This document shows positions 10,516 to 23,073 of a DNA stretch of 64,000 nt, piece by piece. The DNA is from Antedon mediterranea. Taxonomy: Eukaryota > Echinodermata > Crinoidea > Comatulida > Antedonidae. Numbering within the stretch: position 1 is the first letter of the stretch; each line of letters starts with the position of its first letter. The position numbers and the translations under genes are program-made. The stretch is from contig NC_092670.1 of assembly GCF_964355755.1 (NCBI RefSeq), positions 31,297,795-31,361,794 on the forward strand, given 5' to 3'. The notes beneath the pieces were generated by a model, which had not been told where the DNA came from, did not search any database, and saw only the letters and a program-made list of their open reading frames with translations.

Positions 10516-11912
10516 TCATCTTTTAATATCTCTAAATGTAAGATTTATTCTTGGTAGTTTGATGGATGGTTTTTTAGGCAGTGAATGGTACCAATACTCG
10601 TTAGTTGGATAATTCATCATTAGTAAGCTACCATGTTTAAGATCAACATTTACTGGTTCAATACTTCTTTTGTGTCTCTTTCCGCGTGTAGCCCCATGGC
10701 GAAATCTAAACATTCGTGTTTGACCTAATGAAATGGACGCGATTGAACTAAATTTGTTGATATCTTTCTCATCGTCTTTATGTTCACCAATAGAATCATT
10801 ACCGTCTGCATATCTAATAAAGAAACATAAATTAAAATAAAAAATTGTACTGTAATTTAAAGCTAGAAAATATTTACATAAATATCCATTTTGCACTTAA
10901 CTTTTTAGCATAAAAACAATAAACCGTACAACATAATTAAACATAGTTTTGTGCGGTTAAAAAGTGAGAGATTCTAATAGTTGACGAAAAGACTGATTTA
11001 CTGATATTGTTCAATTATACAATCTTGAGAGTAAAATTGAGAATAAATCATTATCAATGTTAAAACAATGTAGCCATAAGAAAGCTTTGCATTATTTAAT
11101 TATAACAAATATAAACATATATATAATAAATATGTACCTGTTAACCAAAACAAAATTGAAGTAGAACCCTGTGACTTCTTTCAAATAATCTCGAAGATCT
11201 TTCAGGAACGGTGGCCATGGCAAGGCTGGCACTATATTGCCTGAATATTTGTATGTTAAACCCATATCACCACAAGAAACCTGTCAGAGTTGAAACATAC
11301 TATTAAAAATGTTTCTCTTATGTATATACAATTATATGATCAGTTGGATTCTGGTTAACTGTTAATATTCTGTTGCATAAAACGAAAACAGTGCGGTAGG
11401 CCTGGTTAACTGTTATTCTGTTGCATAAAACGAAAACAGTGCGGTAGGCCTGTAATTAAAATGTAAAAATGCATCTTTTTAAACGTAATAGTATGTAGCC
11501 TACATTAACGTCATGAAACCATGAAGAAAAATAAAGAGAAACTAACCTGTTTTCTAGGTATATTAAACCATCTACCAAACACTTTCACCTTTGCAAGATC
11601 ACCTGTAAAATAATCAATCTCTTCCTCACATTGTTTATACAAAGTATCAGCTGAGCTTTTATCAAGAAGTTGAATGTAATCACAATCTAAATTTTCTCTC
11701 GATATTTTGTGCACTGGAAACTTAAAATATGGGGAAATCATCTGCTGCTGATCTGATTTGATTAGCTTCCGAGTGAAATCTATTTCATTACTTTTACGTG
11801 CCTCTGTTGGTTCCTTTGTGTAGTCATCCTTTACCTTTTCAGAAGGTACGTTGCATTCTGTGGATTTTCCTTTGGAATGAGTGAAACCAACTGTTGGTTT
11901 ATAGGCATTCAT
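10516..11912 (-). CDS. ALKBH2: DNA oxidative demethylase ALKBH2, right copy
   Basis: Mirror copy of the gene at 598-1994. Exons on the minus strand are 11547-11912, 11138-11280 and 10516-10813, again 268 codons in frame. Iron ligands H181, D183 and H246, the arginines R258 and R264, and the V111-F112 finger are preserved. The one coding difference I found is at codon 125, TGT here against TAT in the left copy, turning the conserved Tyr of the PRKQ-x-x-Y-G-D motif into Cys. Splice junctions match those of the left copy. It points toward the axis, so the two genes converge on about 8.5 kb of AT-rich DNA. Whether the Cys form is active is unknown; it could also be a sequencing or haplotype difference. 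Confidence 0.9.
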
Positions 11913-12600
11913 TCTGGTAGAGATCTACTGAAATGTCTATTTTGACTACAACCTTATACACAGAATATTGTATATAAAATAATTTATGCATGATGTCAGT
12001 AGCGTCCCTCTTTACCCACTTTTTGTTTTATTTTAAAAAGAAACAAAGAAATCTTTTCGTAAACGTAGCCAATTTAAATGAAAATAAAACTAAACATTGG
12101 AAAACAAAAATCATGAAAAATAGTGAAACTAACATCATGACGTCACACATTAAACTTTAGTATGTCAAACACCCCGTGTCACTGCTTTCGATTTATACCC
12201 TTTGTTAACAAATCCGGAAGATGGTTAATTACCTGTCGGTATAGTTCAATCAAGACATACTTATTATTTAACTTCATTCATTCTTATCTTTTTGTTTTAG
12301 TCATTGTTATAATATCCGGATCAAATAACTTATGTCTTTGGATTATGTCGGCATACATCAAGCAAAAACCTCAATTAACTAGTTTTAATTAACCAGGTGC
12401 ATCTTTATTGACTCTGACTAATTCAAATCTTACAAAAACTATATTGTCTCACTTCCTTACCCTATGTTAACCATTGTATTATAATCCGAAACATAACACC
12501 TATTGACTTCAACCATTGTAAACCATTTTGTTCTCATCACAAGCAACTAAATTACCATATCATTTTTTATTTAATATTTATTAATTTTATATTATAATGT

Positions 12601-12990
12601 ATATTAATATATAACAAATCTATATAACAATTCTAGTGAAATGATATACTCTATTGTCTTATACTATCCCCATTGTTAACCATTGTTATAACCACGACTG
12701 ACTATCCGTGTAACGATCATCTATATCACTGCCTGGAACAACAACAGTATCCTCACATTAGAAACACCTGGCGGATATTACGTAATCAGGAAATAAAATT
12801 AATAAATATTAAATCTATATAACAATTCTAGTGAAATGATATACTCTATTGTCTTATACTATCCCCATTGTTAACCATTGTTATAACCGCGACTGACTAT
12901 CCGTGTAACGATCATCTATATCACTGCCTGGAACAACAACAGTATCCTCACATTAGAAACACCTGTCGGATATTACGTAATCAGGAAATA
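12601..12990. repeat. 195-bp tandem duplication flanking the palindrome
   Basis: The segment 12616-12795 (starting aaatctatataacaattctag, ending cgtaatcaggaaata) is repeated at 12811-12990 with period 195 and only two or three substitutions. It lies between the right end of the palindrome and the start of the tandem four-TM gene region, in DNA not shared with the other units. No gene is seen in 12510-13000. Confidence 0.95.
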
Positions 12991-13439
12991 CCTCAAGGTT
13001 AACTTTGGGCTGAAGTACCTTTCTTTCTACTAATGTTCGTAAAAATTGTCAAATTTAACATTTTTGAAAAATTGAGACGTCTATTATTTCTAAAATTGAT
13101 TCATTTCTTTGTGAAATAATAGATGAAATGTTTTCATTGAATAAACTATTCCACATATTATAACCACAACCGAAATTATCCAGAACAGTTTTTGCCATTT
13201 TCCGCCCACGATCTTTGAGTTTGGTCGCATATATTTGGTAATCTATTATTTTCCATTTTATTTATTTTATCCAATACTTTATCATTCTCAATATTTGATA
13301 GTAATTAATTGGAATTATATACCTGTTTGTTACGCGAATATTATGGTAAACTTGCACTGTTGTTTTATATATTATTTGCTCACGACAGTTTAATATCGGT
13401 GAACGATAAAAACTACTAATCGTATTTGTTTGTACTTAC

Positions 13440-14169
13440 CCGACATCTATTTTGTCGATTAAAAGTAAACCTCAGACCAAAAACGCCCTCTAAAACAACC
13501 TGAAAATGTATAGATATAATAATGAAAATATAATAAAATGTGTGATCGGTACTCCGTGTAATTAACTCCGAAATAAATGTTACCGCGCATATTCGAAAGC
13601 AGAACACAAATAGTTAGTGCTTATCAAAAAGTATTAAAAAAATACTGTGCTGTGTGCTAACCAATAACGTGTTTATCAATCATTAGTCACAACAACGTCG
13701 GTATTATGACACACAAGGTGATACAAAAACATGATATTAGGCCAACTCGGTCTACATTGTGAGAAAAATGAAAAATTGCCACGGAGTTTCATAACCTTAT
13801 TGTATTCGTAACGCTAGCTGTAAATGACGGCCATTGGTCATTGGAAATATAGGCCTTATAAGGCTCTGACGTGATTATCATTTTCTCAAGCTTGTGGACC
13901 TTCTGAGGCAGTGCGACGTAGTGGAATCACCCGACACGGTTTCTCTTCCCTCTCTCCTTTCCACGTCTCTTTCCCTCATTCCCATTTTGATTTAACTTAT
14001 TTCAGACACTTACGATTAGTCCAATGACTAAGCCAGGAATACTGGCGTACACGTGATTGTCATCCAACATAGTAATACTTGAAAGAGCAATGATTGCTGC
14101 GCCAAGTATCATTAAAAGTAATGAACTTATCTTGACGACCGTCAAGAAGCAATTATTTCCCCCACACAT
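13440..14169 (-). pseudogene. four-TM protein gene, copy 3 (exons 1-2 only)
   Basis: The third, truncated member of the tandem family. Exon 1 (14014-14169) encodes MCGGNNCFLTVVKISSLLL and a first membrane helix, ending just inside the second. Exon 2 (13440-13499, 20 codons) completes the second helix and ends FTFNRQNRCR. Both have intact splice sites. Exons 3-5, which lie 1.8-4.6 kb further on in the complete copies, are absent: similarity to the other units ends near 13010, about 500 bp before the palindrome. The break suggests that the rearrangement that placed the palindrome here removed the 3' half of this gene. It could still be transcribed but cannot make the four-helix protein. Confidence 0.8.
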
Positions 14170-14689
14170 TCTAGAAAAAAAACAATGGAATCTATAATAT
14201 ACAAACGATACATTGAATAAACTTGATTTAACCAATCACAAGAGGATGGCTTATTGGAAGGACTCTTTGCATTGGTCAACACGCTTACGCAGTGAGTCTA
14301 CGTTCTTGCGTGGGTCCTGTGGAAAGCAAACTTAAGGTTGGTATAATAAATTAGCATAAACAAATATCAGTTAGGCCTATGTCGGAATAGGCTTACTCTA
14401 CACCATCGCCTCTTATAGGCCATGATGGTACGCTTTCTTCGCTCACGTACGATCTTGGTCGGTTCTCGAATACATAATATAATTTCAGTATAATAAAAAC
14501 TGGCGATTTCAAAATGTCATGAGGTAATTTCCCGATTGATCGTAATCAAAACGGTACTGGGTTTGGTCTACTAGCGTTCCTGCTCCCAACCAGTACATCC
14601 ATTACCTCCGATAGAGAAAGTCACAAAATGAGTCCAAATGTTTGAGTCAAATTTAAACAAAACCAATTTGTGTTTTGTATGTAACATTA

Positions 14690-15405
14690 GGGTTGGGGGA
14701 TGACGAACTGCATATGAGGCGTAGGTAGGCGTGAATATGTTATGGGTACTATTTATAAAATTAGAATGGTAAAATCTTGATTTAAAAAAAACAACCTTAA
14801 CGTTAATATAAAGACTTCTAAAAAAAATCTTAAAAGTAACGGAATAATAGGCCTGCCTACACAATGTAACTGCTACGCTGTTTAACGCTTGTGTGTGAAG
14901 AACCACTAGTATACCGATGAATTAATGAATAACTTTCGTTTTAATCTTCAATAACTAATTATAACTCAACTTAATTAGTAAGCAGGGTTATGTTATCAAT
15001 ACCAAACGAGTAAAAATTATAGAATTCGATTTACTGAATTTTGCCCTTAGGTAATTAGATTTATATAGGCCTATAGATCTTGTAGCTTATGCGTATTACA
15101 AGGCATACGTATCCAGATTTATTTGCTCATTTCTGGCATATGAGGCGTAATTAGTATAGGCTTACTACCCCATTAACACAGCGTGAATATGTTATGGGAA
15201 TTATGCATACAATTAAAATGGTCAAACCTTGATAATCAAAACCAACCTTAACGGAAGATCCACAAAGACAGAAATATAAAGACTTCTAAAAAAATCTTAT
15301 AAGTAACGGAATAATAGGCCTGCCTACACAAATGTAACTGCTATGCTGTTTAACGCTTGTGTGTGAAGAACCACTAGTATACCGATGAATTAATGAATAA
15401 CTTTC
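14690..15405. repeat. ~230-270 bp direct duplication in unit 3
   Basis: Bases 14707-14935 and 15130-15405 share a block running from gaatatgttatggg through aaagacttctaaaa to cgatgaattaatgaataact. The equivalent region of unit 2 (about 23520-23750) has one copy, so the duplication is local to unit 3. It lies upstream of exon 1 of copy 3, where a promoter or 5' UTR exon would be expected. Confidence 0.8.
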
Positions 15406-15904
15406 AACGCAGCTAAAGTTTATAACCAGGATTTGATATTGCGATGTCATACATCAATACTATTTCAAGGTCGCGGTTGTTATTGTTGCTGCTTGTATCC
15501 TGGTTGAAATCGAATTAGCCAACTAGTGTAGTGTACTTTCAATAATTTCAACACTACTCACTAATTAATTGCATTCAGATGGAACATCTGAAGACATGAG
15601 AGATCTGTAAGAATATTTGAAATATATATATAATATAATATAATATATCTTGACTCAACAACATCTATGAAGATTTGATGTGGTAATCACATTTCTGGAG
15701 GTCATTCAAAGTAAAATTCATTAAACCTAGTAGTATAGTAGTATTTGACAGGACCACAATGTAAAACAGATACACTGTTATCTGATTGTTTTATCCTGTA
15801 TAAATATATTATTTATTATTATTATTATTATAGTAGTAAACTACTATAGTCAAAATTAGGTGGCTATTTTTTGTTTTCTTTGTTGTGGTAAGTATCTCCT
15901 GTCG

Positions 15905-16215
15905 TACCAATCTTGTACTACTGTCACTTTGCAATACTGCTGTCACACTTTGTAATACTACTGTCACACACTGTAATACTACTGTCACACACTGTAATAC
16001 TACTGTCACACACTGTAATACTACTGTCACACACTGTAATAACTTCTGTCACACTTTGTAATAACTGCTGTCATACTTTGTAATAACTGCTGTCACACAC
16101 TGTAATACTACTGCCACACTCTGTAATAACTTTTGTCACACTTTGTATTACTACTGTTACACTTTGTAATAACTTCTGTCACACTCTGTAATAAGTGCTG
16201 TCGCACTTTGTAACA
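15905..16215. repeat. ~21-bp minisatellite (unit 3)
   Basis: About 15 units of the type ctgtcacactttgtaatact, with ac or tt and ct variants. A diverged, rearranged version occurs at the equivalent place in unit 2 (24700-24980). The 73-codon frame across it is a by-product of the repeat. Confidence 0.9.
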
Positions 16216-17858
16216 TTTTGAACTACTCGTGATTCGTGAAGTAGACGTCGTGCATTTCCACATTTTATACACACAAAATATATATAAAGATACCTGTACG
16301 GCCTACAACTACCAGGTGTAAAAAAATAAAAAGTCGCTTACTTGAGCGTAATGTGGATATTAAAACCATATTTGCAATTAAATTATTCATAAAAATATAC
16401 AGTAGTCGATTCGACAATTATCAAATATAGAACAGGTCGATACAAATATTTTTATTTTTTTGTAAACAAAATCGCTATAAGTCCTGTCACTGTGTAAATA
16501 AACAAATTGTGGACACAATAATGTATTCAAATCTTTTTTTTCAATGTAATGTAGGTCTATTATCTCCAACAAAAAATGCACGGTTCTTAAAAAACATGCC
16601 ATAAAGGCTTTCTGAGTGTGTAATTTAGGTAGGATCAATAACCAACAACAATTGAACAGCGATATTACAATGTTTGTTATGATATTGAATAATAACCATG
16701 TTCTGGCCAAATCAATAATTTTAAGCACACTGTTAATGCGAATCTTTAATGTCCATTCATAAACCGATTAACTGAAACAACAAAAATATCTCTCAGTAAT
16801 AAGACAATAGCAAAAAATAATGGTAAAGTTATACAAACTAAATAATAATAATGCCTCATAATTCAGGCTAGATCATAACTAAATACACTTTAAATAAACA
16901 GGTAAGTATACATAGGCTATAGCAAATTAAGGTGTTGCCCAAATGGCTCAACCATCATAACAAACATAAATACAATATAAATCTATCAATAAAGGTAATA
17001 AACTTAAAACTCACCAAAGATTGTGCTAACCACTTTGTACCAGAACATACATGCCTATATTGCCATCTACTATATAGTTGAACATAGCTATACTAATACT
17101 ACTATTCTTCTTGTGAGGACACATCCACCTAGCTTTTTCTGGCTACGACTGACCTCAATATTTATTCCTTATAACCTCAAAGAGTAGCCAAATTGGTCCC
17201 TAGACTGAATAGGGACATATGAAGTTACCAAATTGCACCTTATAAACCAATTCACTAAATAATATAACAATCTATTGTAAAAAGGTACATTTTTACTTAA
17301 ATAAAATATAAACAAAAATACTATATAGGCGTACATCAATATAAAAATAAATAGCCTAAAACTATGGCAGCGGCATCATTAGTATACCACAATATGAAAT
17401 ATATGTATAAAGATGTAACATTCTATGTGATTTATTGAACTTTAATTGAGGCTTACTGTACTCGCGTAATTTGGCACAATCTACAATTTGTATCCGAGGC
17501 TGTCTTTATTTACGTAAGCCTCTGATCAAATATAAAAACTATAGCTAGCAGCACATGTCATGTTTCATAATTATATAATAACAACATAACTTTATGAGGG
17601 ACTTTTCCGAGAGCCGGCGTTGATCGATTGCACAAATACGGTAATCATAATTGTACTATTGAGGCCGGCTATAATGTTACACATTTTCCTTATGCCTACT
17701 CTACTACACTACAACATTGAATATCCAAAACACAGAAAAAGGCTATTCTTTAAAAATGTTGTCTTGATCCCATCTTCCGCTGGATATACTTTATCTATTA
17801 TTATTTACAATGTAGTTTAAACAGTAAAACACATTTGATTATTGAAGCTGTCTCGTGT
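16216..17858. other. intergenic segment between copy 3 and copy 2
   Basis: AT-rich, no gene seen. Large parts correspond to 24985-25940 in unit 2, for example the block containing ctatggcagcggcatcatta at 17361 and 25419. Unit 3 keeps about 700 bp (roughly 16600-17260) that is missing or diverged in unit 2. Confidence 0.6.
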
Positions 17859-20800
17859 TCATGCTTTGGTAAATACAATATGAGGCTGATCAATAGAATC
17901 CTGTAAAAAAACGAACAGAAAAATAATAGTTGATGGTGGGAAAGGTTTGAAGGGCACTTGATAACAAAAAACTAATGTGAGGCGATTTAAGATGTTTTTG
18001 AGACAATTCCACTCGGATGGAGGAACAGACAGACTAATATTTTTGAGCAGATAAAAACTTAACAATCGTTCCCAATTGGACATAACGTAACGACGCGTAA
18101 CGCAAGTGTCGAGTTGACCAATCACAGGGGACGTTTCGGATGATCCACGTGTCGTGATTGGTCAAATCAATTTCAGTGCGCTTACGTCCTTGCGTGGCAT
18201 CCTAGTAGTGGAAACCAAACCCTAAACCCACTCTCCAGTTTACAGTACAACATCTCCTGTCATCATAACTGCCACTACTACCTCCCATGCCCATGAACGT
18301 CTTTTGGATTTATTAGGAGTTTATTAAATGTCCATCATTTACCATATCACCACAGCAGGCACATGGAGCAGACCGGATACGAAGCAGAATTGACAGCACA
18401 ATACCAACGAGTCCAAGGATCAACGGGGTCAACCCGCCGGTGATATAAGTATCAGAAGTAGTCTGTTAAAAATGACAAAGTTAAAGCATGTTAATATACA
18501 ATTACACATACCTTGTGCATATTGGATATGACGACATTTTAAAAACAATTATAGGCGCGCCTATACTTATTTTTTTGACAAATTTCACATAGCTTCCAAG
18601 TTGTAATTATAACAATAATTGTGTGATTTTTAGCAAGACTTCTCAACTTAAACAAGAATATTTCTTACAAAAAACGCTGCTCGCTTATTGTTATGGCTAA
18701 GGTCAAGTCTGGGGGTCACTTCATCACGCCTAGATACTTCAAGTATCCTATTACAAACAAAAACTTCAATGGACTGTTTTGATAATAATTCAATGATTAT
18801 CTGACAGCGAATTATAGTAATATCATCATGGGACTCATAAATACCAGAATGCTTTGGGATTTGTCGTTAGACTCTTTTCCCAGCCGTTTTTGGATTCAAC
18901 AGGTGGTACCAATAAATTATAGTGGAGTTTCCATTTTAACAAAAATGTCAAAGTGTAGTACTATAAAGCTGCTTGATTTCATCTAATGAATGAGTCAACT
19001 CGTGTGACGTAGCGGGCTAGAGCAGCAGCGTGAAAAAGAAATGCAATATCGGTATCTTATCGTATTATCTGAAAATTTGTTGTTTTTTTTTCAAAATGGG
19101 AAATATACCAGTTCAGCAAACACGTTGGAATCGTCAGTAATAGAGCCAATAAAGTTGTTGGTCTGATCAGACATACATTTAACTACCTTGAAGAGGAAAT
19201 GTTTGTTCCACTTTTTAAATCATTAGTGAGACCTCACCTTGAATATGCTAACTGTGTATGGTCTCCGTTTCTTCGTAAAGATATAACATGCATTGAAAAA
19301 AGTTCAAAAGAGGGCAGCAACAAAAGCAATTCCATCATTAAAAGACCTGGATTATACAGAACGCCTAAAACGACTAAATCTATCAACATTGGCCTTTAGA
19401 AAATTACGAGGAGATAATTATGATTCATGTTTTTTGAATGTTGACAGGCCTAAGTGGTAGTGGAATGCGTAACTTCTTCCCTATGAAAACATACGAGAGA
19501 AACCTAAGAAGACATAGATACACCATATATAAGCGACGACCTAAACTGGATATCCGCAAGTACAATTTTTCTTAAACGCCTTTAAAAATAAACTTGATAA
19601 ATTCATTGAAAGAAAATACAACAAATTTACTTTTATGGGATAAAGTGTATTGCAGAAGAATTTATATCAAGGAAACGAATAAAAAAAACAAAACAAAAAA
19701 AAACACAAAAAAACCATGCAGTGATGACTTGATGAAATTGGGAGGGCATGACATGTACCATACAGAAATGTATGGTCTACTTACGAGCCCAACAAGACAG
19801 GTGATTACAGGTGATTACAGACAGTGCGTATACTTACACATCCTTCTCTACACTCTGATATACGAGCATAGTTAGCTAACCAGTAAATCCAGAATCCATT
19901 TATCCAAAAAAACAACAGAACAATTGTCACAATTGAAAACACGAGAGCAGTTTTTTTCTAAAAAGAACAAAATTAAAATACACAAAAATAGCATCTTGGT
20001 CGAAATTAATTCTGTACCAGTGTCGCCAATGAATTTGGGCATATTGATAAACACAAAGTAGACATAGAACAACATTAATATCCATGTCAGTGACAGTAAA
20101 CTTTAAACCACTGTGAAACTTTTACAATTCCTATTATTGTTATCATTTTATTTATGTATTTATTGTTGTTGTTTACATTATATGTGTTATCAATTAATAG
20201 AATAATACATGTATGTTGTATGCCTACCAAATATTTCAGTTTTAAAAGTTTCAACAGTACTAATCATTGCGATAGTCAGTTAGACTCTATCTAGTGACAG
20301 TGACAGCTGCAGGGGAATTAGGTGCATATTATTCATTATTTAATGGATATTTTACATTGAAGTTTAACAAAGATTTAAATATGTACAACACAATCCTACA
20401 AAACATTAAATCGAGAAACATATTATACGCTGTATTTTAGATATATTATATTGTATTAATCAATTAATACATTATCAACAATAAAACAGATTTATACTCG
20501 TGAGAAAATGAATGATTATGATACGTGTATATTTTATTCTTTCTTTCTTTTATTTCAGTGAACAATGGCCTCCCGGCGGCTCATAATAAAATCTATATTA
20601 TTTTTACACAGGATTTTCTTCTTTTAATCTTAATTGATCACAAAACATATAATAAATATTCTAATTTTCAAATGTCGCCCTTTTTCAATCAACAGATTAT
20701 GACCAATAATCTAAATTATTACTAAATTAAGTTCTCATACTTACAACTTAAAGCATAGACATAATGTTCGTAAAAATTGTCAAATTGTCAAACATTGAGA

Positions 20801-22487
20801 CGTGTATTATTTCTAAAATTGATTCATTTCTGGCAAGGCGGACAGAAGGAAAGTACAATATCACAACCGATCTTAATGTATGAGTGTTTATTGAACACCA
20901 TTCAATTCTGTAAAGATTGAATAAAAAACAAAGGTTACAGTAAAAGTCAACCTGACTAAAAAGCTCATGTAAATATAAAGATGAAACATACATAAAACAT
21001 TATTTCAATATTAGATTAATGCATCCATAATCCTTAATCATCAATTAATAGTTAACATTATTCTTTTCATATTCCATTCTGATTCATTAATTCAAACATA
21101 ATTATAAAGCATAATCAATGGAAACTTACTACTTTGACCGGATGTAATTAACATTTAAACAAGTCTCTGATTAACTTCAGTTCAGTATCTTAAGCAGATT
21201 AACAGTTGGTAGATCCCTAAACATCACAGTATCAATATCTTAATGAAATTTACTAAAAACTGGTAAATAAACAGAATTAAAATACTTATAAAAACATCGA
21301 TGCGAGTCAGCTGCTCGCCATGCTGGATCTACGCTTGTTTATTAGAGACAATAAAGGACGCCCTCAATGTTAACTAAATAAATATCTGTTTCACACGAAA
21401 CAATTTCTTTGTAAAATAATAGATGAAATGTTTTCATTGAATAAACTATTACACATATAACCACAACCGAAATTATCCAGAACAGTTTTTGCCCTTTTCC
21501 ACCCACGATCTTTGAGTTTGGTCGCATTATTTGGTAATCTATTATTTTCCATTTTATTTATTTTATCCAATACTTGATCATTCTCAATATTTGATAGTAA
21601 TTAATTGGAATTCTATACATGTTTGTTACGCGAATATTATGGTAAACTTGCACTGTTGTTTTATATATTATTTGCTCACGACAGTTTAATATCGGTGAAC
21701 GATAAAAACTACTAATCGTATTTGTTTGTACTTACCCGACATCTATTTTGTCGATTAAAAGTAAACCTCAGACCAAAAACGCCCTCTAAAACAACCTGAA
21801 AATGTATAGATATAATAATGAAACTATAATAAAATGTGTGATCGGTACTCCGTGTAATTAACTCCGAAATAAATGTTACCGCGCATATTCGAAAGCAGAA
21901 CACATTTTTATAAGAACACAAATAGTTAGTGCTTATCAAAAAGTATTAAAAAAATACTGTGCTGTGTGCTAACCAATAACGTGTTTATCAATCATTAGTC
22001 ACAACAACGTCGGTATTATGACACACAAGGTGATACAAAAACATGATATTAGGCCAACTCGGTCTACATTGTGAGAAAAATGAAAAATTGCCACGGAGTT
22101 TCATAACCTTATTGTATTCGTAACGCTAGCTGTAAATGACGGCCATTGGAAATATAGGCCTTATAAGGCTCTGACGTGATTATCATTTTCTCAAGCTTGT
22201 GGACCTTCTGAGGCAGTGCAACGTAGTGGAATCACCCGACACGGTTTCTCTTCCATCTCTCCTCTCCCACTCTCCTTTCCACGTCTCTTTCCCTCATTCC
22301 CAATTTGATTTAACTTTTTTCAGACACTTACGATTAGTCCAATGACTAAGCCAGGAATACTGGCGTACACGTGACTGTCATCCAACATAGTAATACTTGA
22401 AAGAGCAATGATTGCTGCGCCAAGTATCATTAAAAGTAATGAACTTATCTTGACGACCGTCAAGAAGCAATTATTTCCCCCACACAT
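17859..22487 (-). CDS. small four-transmembrane protein, copy 2 (complete)
   Basis: Five exons on the minus strand: 22332-22487, 21736-21795, 19838-19957, 18343-18462 and 17859-17900. They join in phase 0 into 165 residues. Predicted topology is a very short N-terminus with cysteines (MCGGNNC), TM1 about 10-31, a short loop, TM2 about 40-62 with a basic end (NRQNRCR), TM3 about 75-97, an outer loop with two cysteines (ISECREGC), TM4 about 120-142, a CACC cluster and a 13-residue tail ending HIVFTKA. A short first loop and a longer disulfide-capable second loop fit the MS4A/CD20-like or a similar tetraspan architecture, but no diagnostic motif proves it. Claudin and CD9-type signatures are absent. 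Exon 1 starts right after a ttttctag acceptor, so a 5' UTR exon upstream is likely. Intron 3 carries a LINE fragment. Confidence 0.75.
19112..19600 (+). mobile_element. decayed LINE reverse-transcriptase fragment
   Basis: Translation in changing frames gives the C-terminal part of a CR1/L2-type non-LTR reverse transcriptase, for example FKSLVRPHLEYANCVWSPF (19214-19270), then LKRLNLSTLAFRK in another frame. Copy 1 of the host gene lacks this DNA at the same intron 3 position, so it inserted after the tandem duplication. It is 5'-truncated and frameshifted. Confidence 0.85.
20837..21401. mobile_element. unidentified ~565-bp insertion in intron 2 of copy 2
   Basis: Units 1 and 3 read continuously from gattcatttc to tttgtgaaataatag, whereas unit 2 is interrupted here. 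The string atttct appears on both sides and could be a 6-bp target-site duplication. No terminal inverted repeats, tRNA-like head or coding capacity were seen, so the element class is unknown. A 61-codon frame in it is not convincing. Confidence 0.7.
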
Positions 22488-22605
22488 TCTAGAAAAAAAA
22501 CCATGGATTCTATAATATACAAACGATACATTGACCAATCACAAGCGATGGCTTTTATTATTTTATTTTATTATTGGAAGGACTCTTTGCATTGGCCAAC
22601 ACGCT

Positions 22606-23073
22606 ATGGAACGCCTCCTCTGCCTTCAGTTCACATTTATCATGCAGTACACACCAATGGTAATGCAGTACACACCAATCGTCATGCAGTACACACCAAT
22701 GGTAATGCAGTACACACCAATCGTCATGCAGCACACACCAATCGTCATGCATTACACACCAAACGTCATGCAGTACACACCAAACATCATGCAGTACACA
22801 CCAATCGTCATGCAGTACACACCAAACATCATGCAGTACACACCAATGGTCATGCAGTCGTGCATGCAGTACACACCAATGGTCATGCAGTACACACCAA
22901 TGGTCATGCAGTACACACCAATCGTCATGCATGACCATTGGTGTGTACTGCATGATGTTTGGTGTGTACTGCATGACGATTGGTGTGTACTGCATGACCA
23001 TTGGCATGTACTGCATGAAGATTGGTGTGTACTGCATGATAAATGTCAACTGAAGGCAGAGGAGGCGTTCCAT
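22606..23073. mobile_element. 468-bp foldback transposon with 8-bp TSD
   Basis: The ends are inverted: atggaacgcctcctctgcct at the left and its complement at 23054-23073, continuing inward for about 50 bp. The interior is a 21-bp repeat (cagtacacaccaatggtcatg and variants) about 14 units long on the left, then about six inverted units, so the whole element folds back. It is flanked by the direct repeat aacacgct (22598-22605 and 23074-23081). Unit 3 has the uninterrupted site with one aacacgct (14278-14285), which proves insertion. 8-bp duplications fit hAT-like transposition. No coding capacity beyond repeat-derived frames. Confidence 0.95.

Larger units (their letters stand above)
1..12509. 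repeat. 12.5-kb near-perfect palindrome (inverted duplication)
   Basis: Bases 1-6242 reappear as reverse complement in 6279-12509, around a 36-nt spacer (6243-6278) flanked by a T12 and an A12 run. Paired coordinates sum to 12510 in the outer part, 12523 in the middle and 12521 at the axis, so only a few small indels separate the arms. I noticed at least ten single-base differences by eye, near 492, 1236, 2330, 2632, 2779, 4202, 4303, 4808 and 6008 in left-arm coordinates, so identity is above 99%. The left arm is still paired at base 1, so the true outer boundary lies outside the window on that side; on the right, pairing can be followed to 12509. Confidence 0.97.

Noticed and set aside
15809-16030. 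73-codon frame with repeating TVVLQCV
   Set aside because: Generated by the 21-bp minisatellite.
17859-18125. 88-codon frame with an N-terminal extension before DSIDQPHIVF
   Set aside because: Only the last 13 codons (17859-17900) are an exon of the four-TM gene; the upstream part is intron read through, since the acceptor at 17901-17903 is conserved in both copies.
22640-22930. Regularly spaced short repeats resembling a CRISPR array
   Set aside because: Units are about 21 bp with almost no spacer, they invert halfway, and the DNA is eukaryotic; it is the interior of a transposon.
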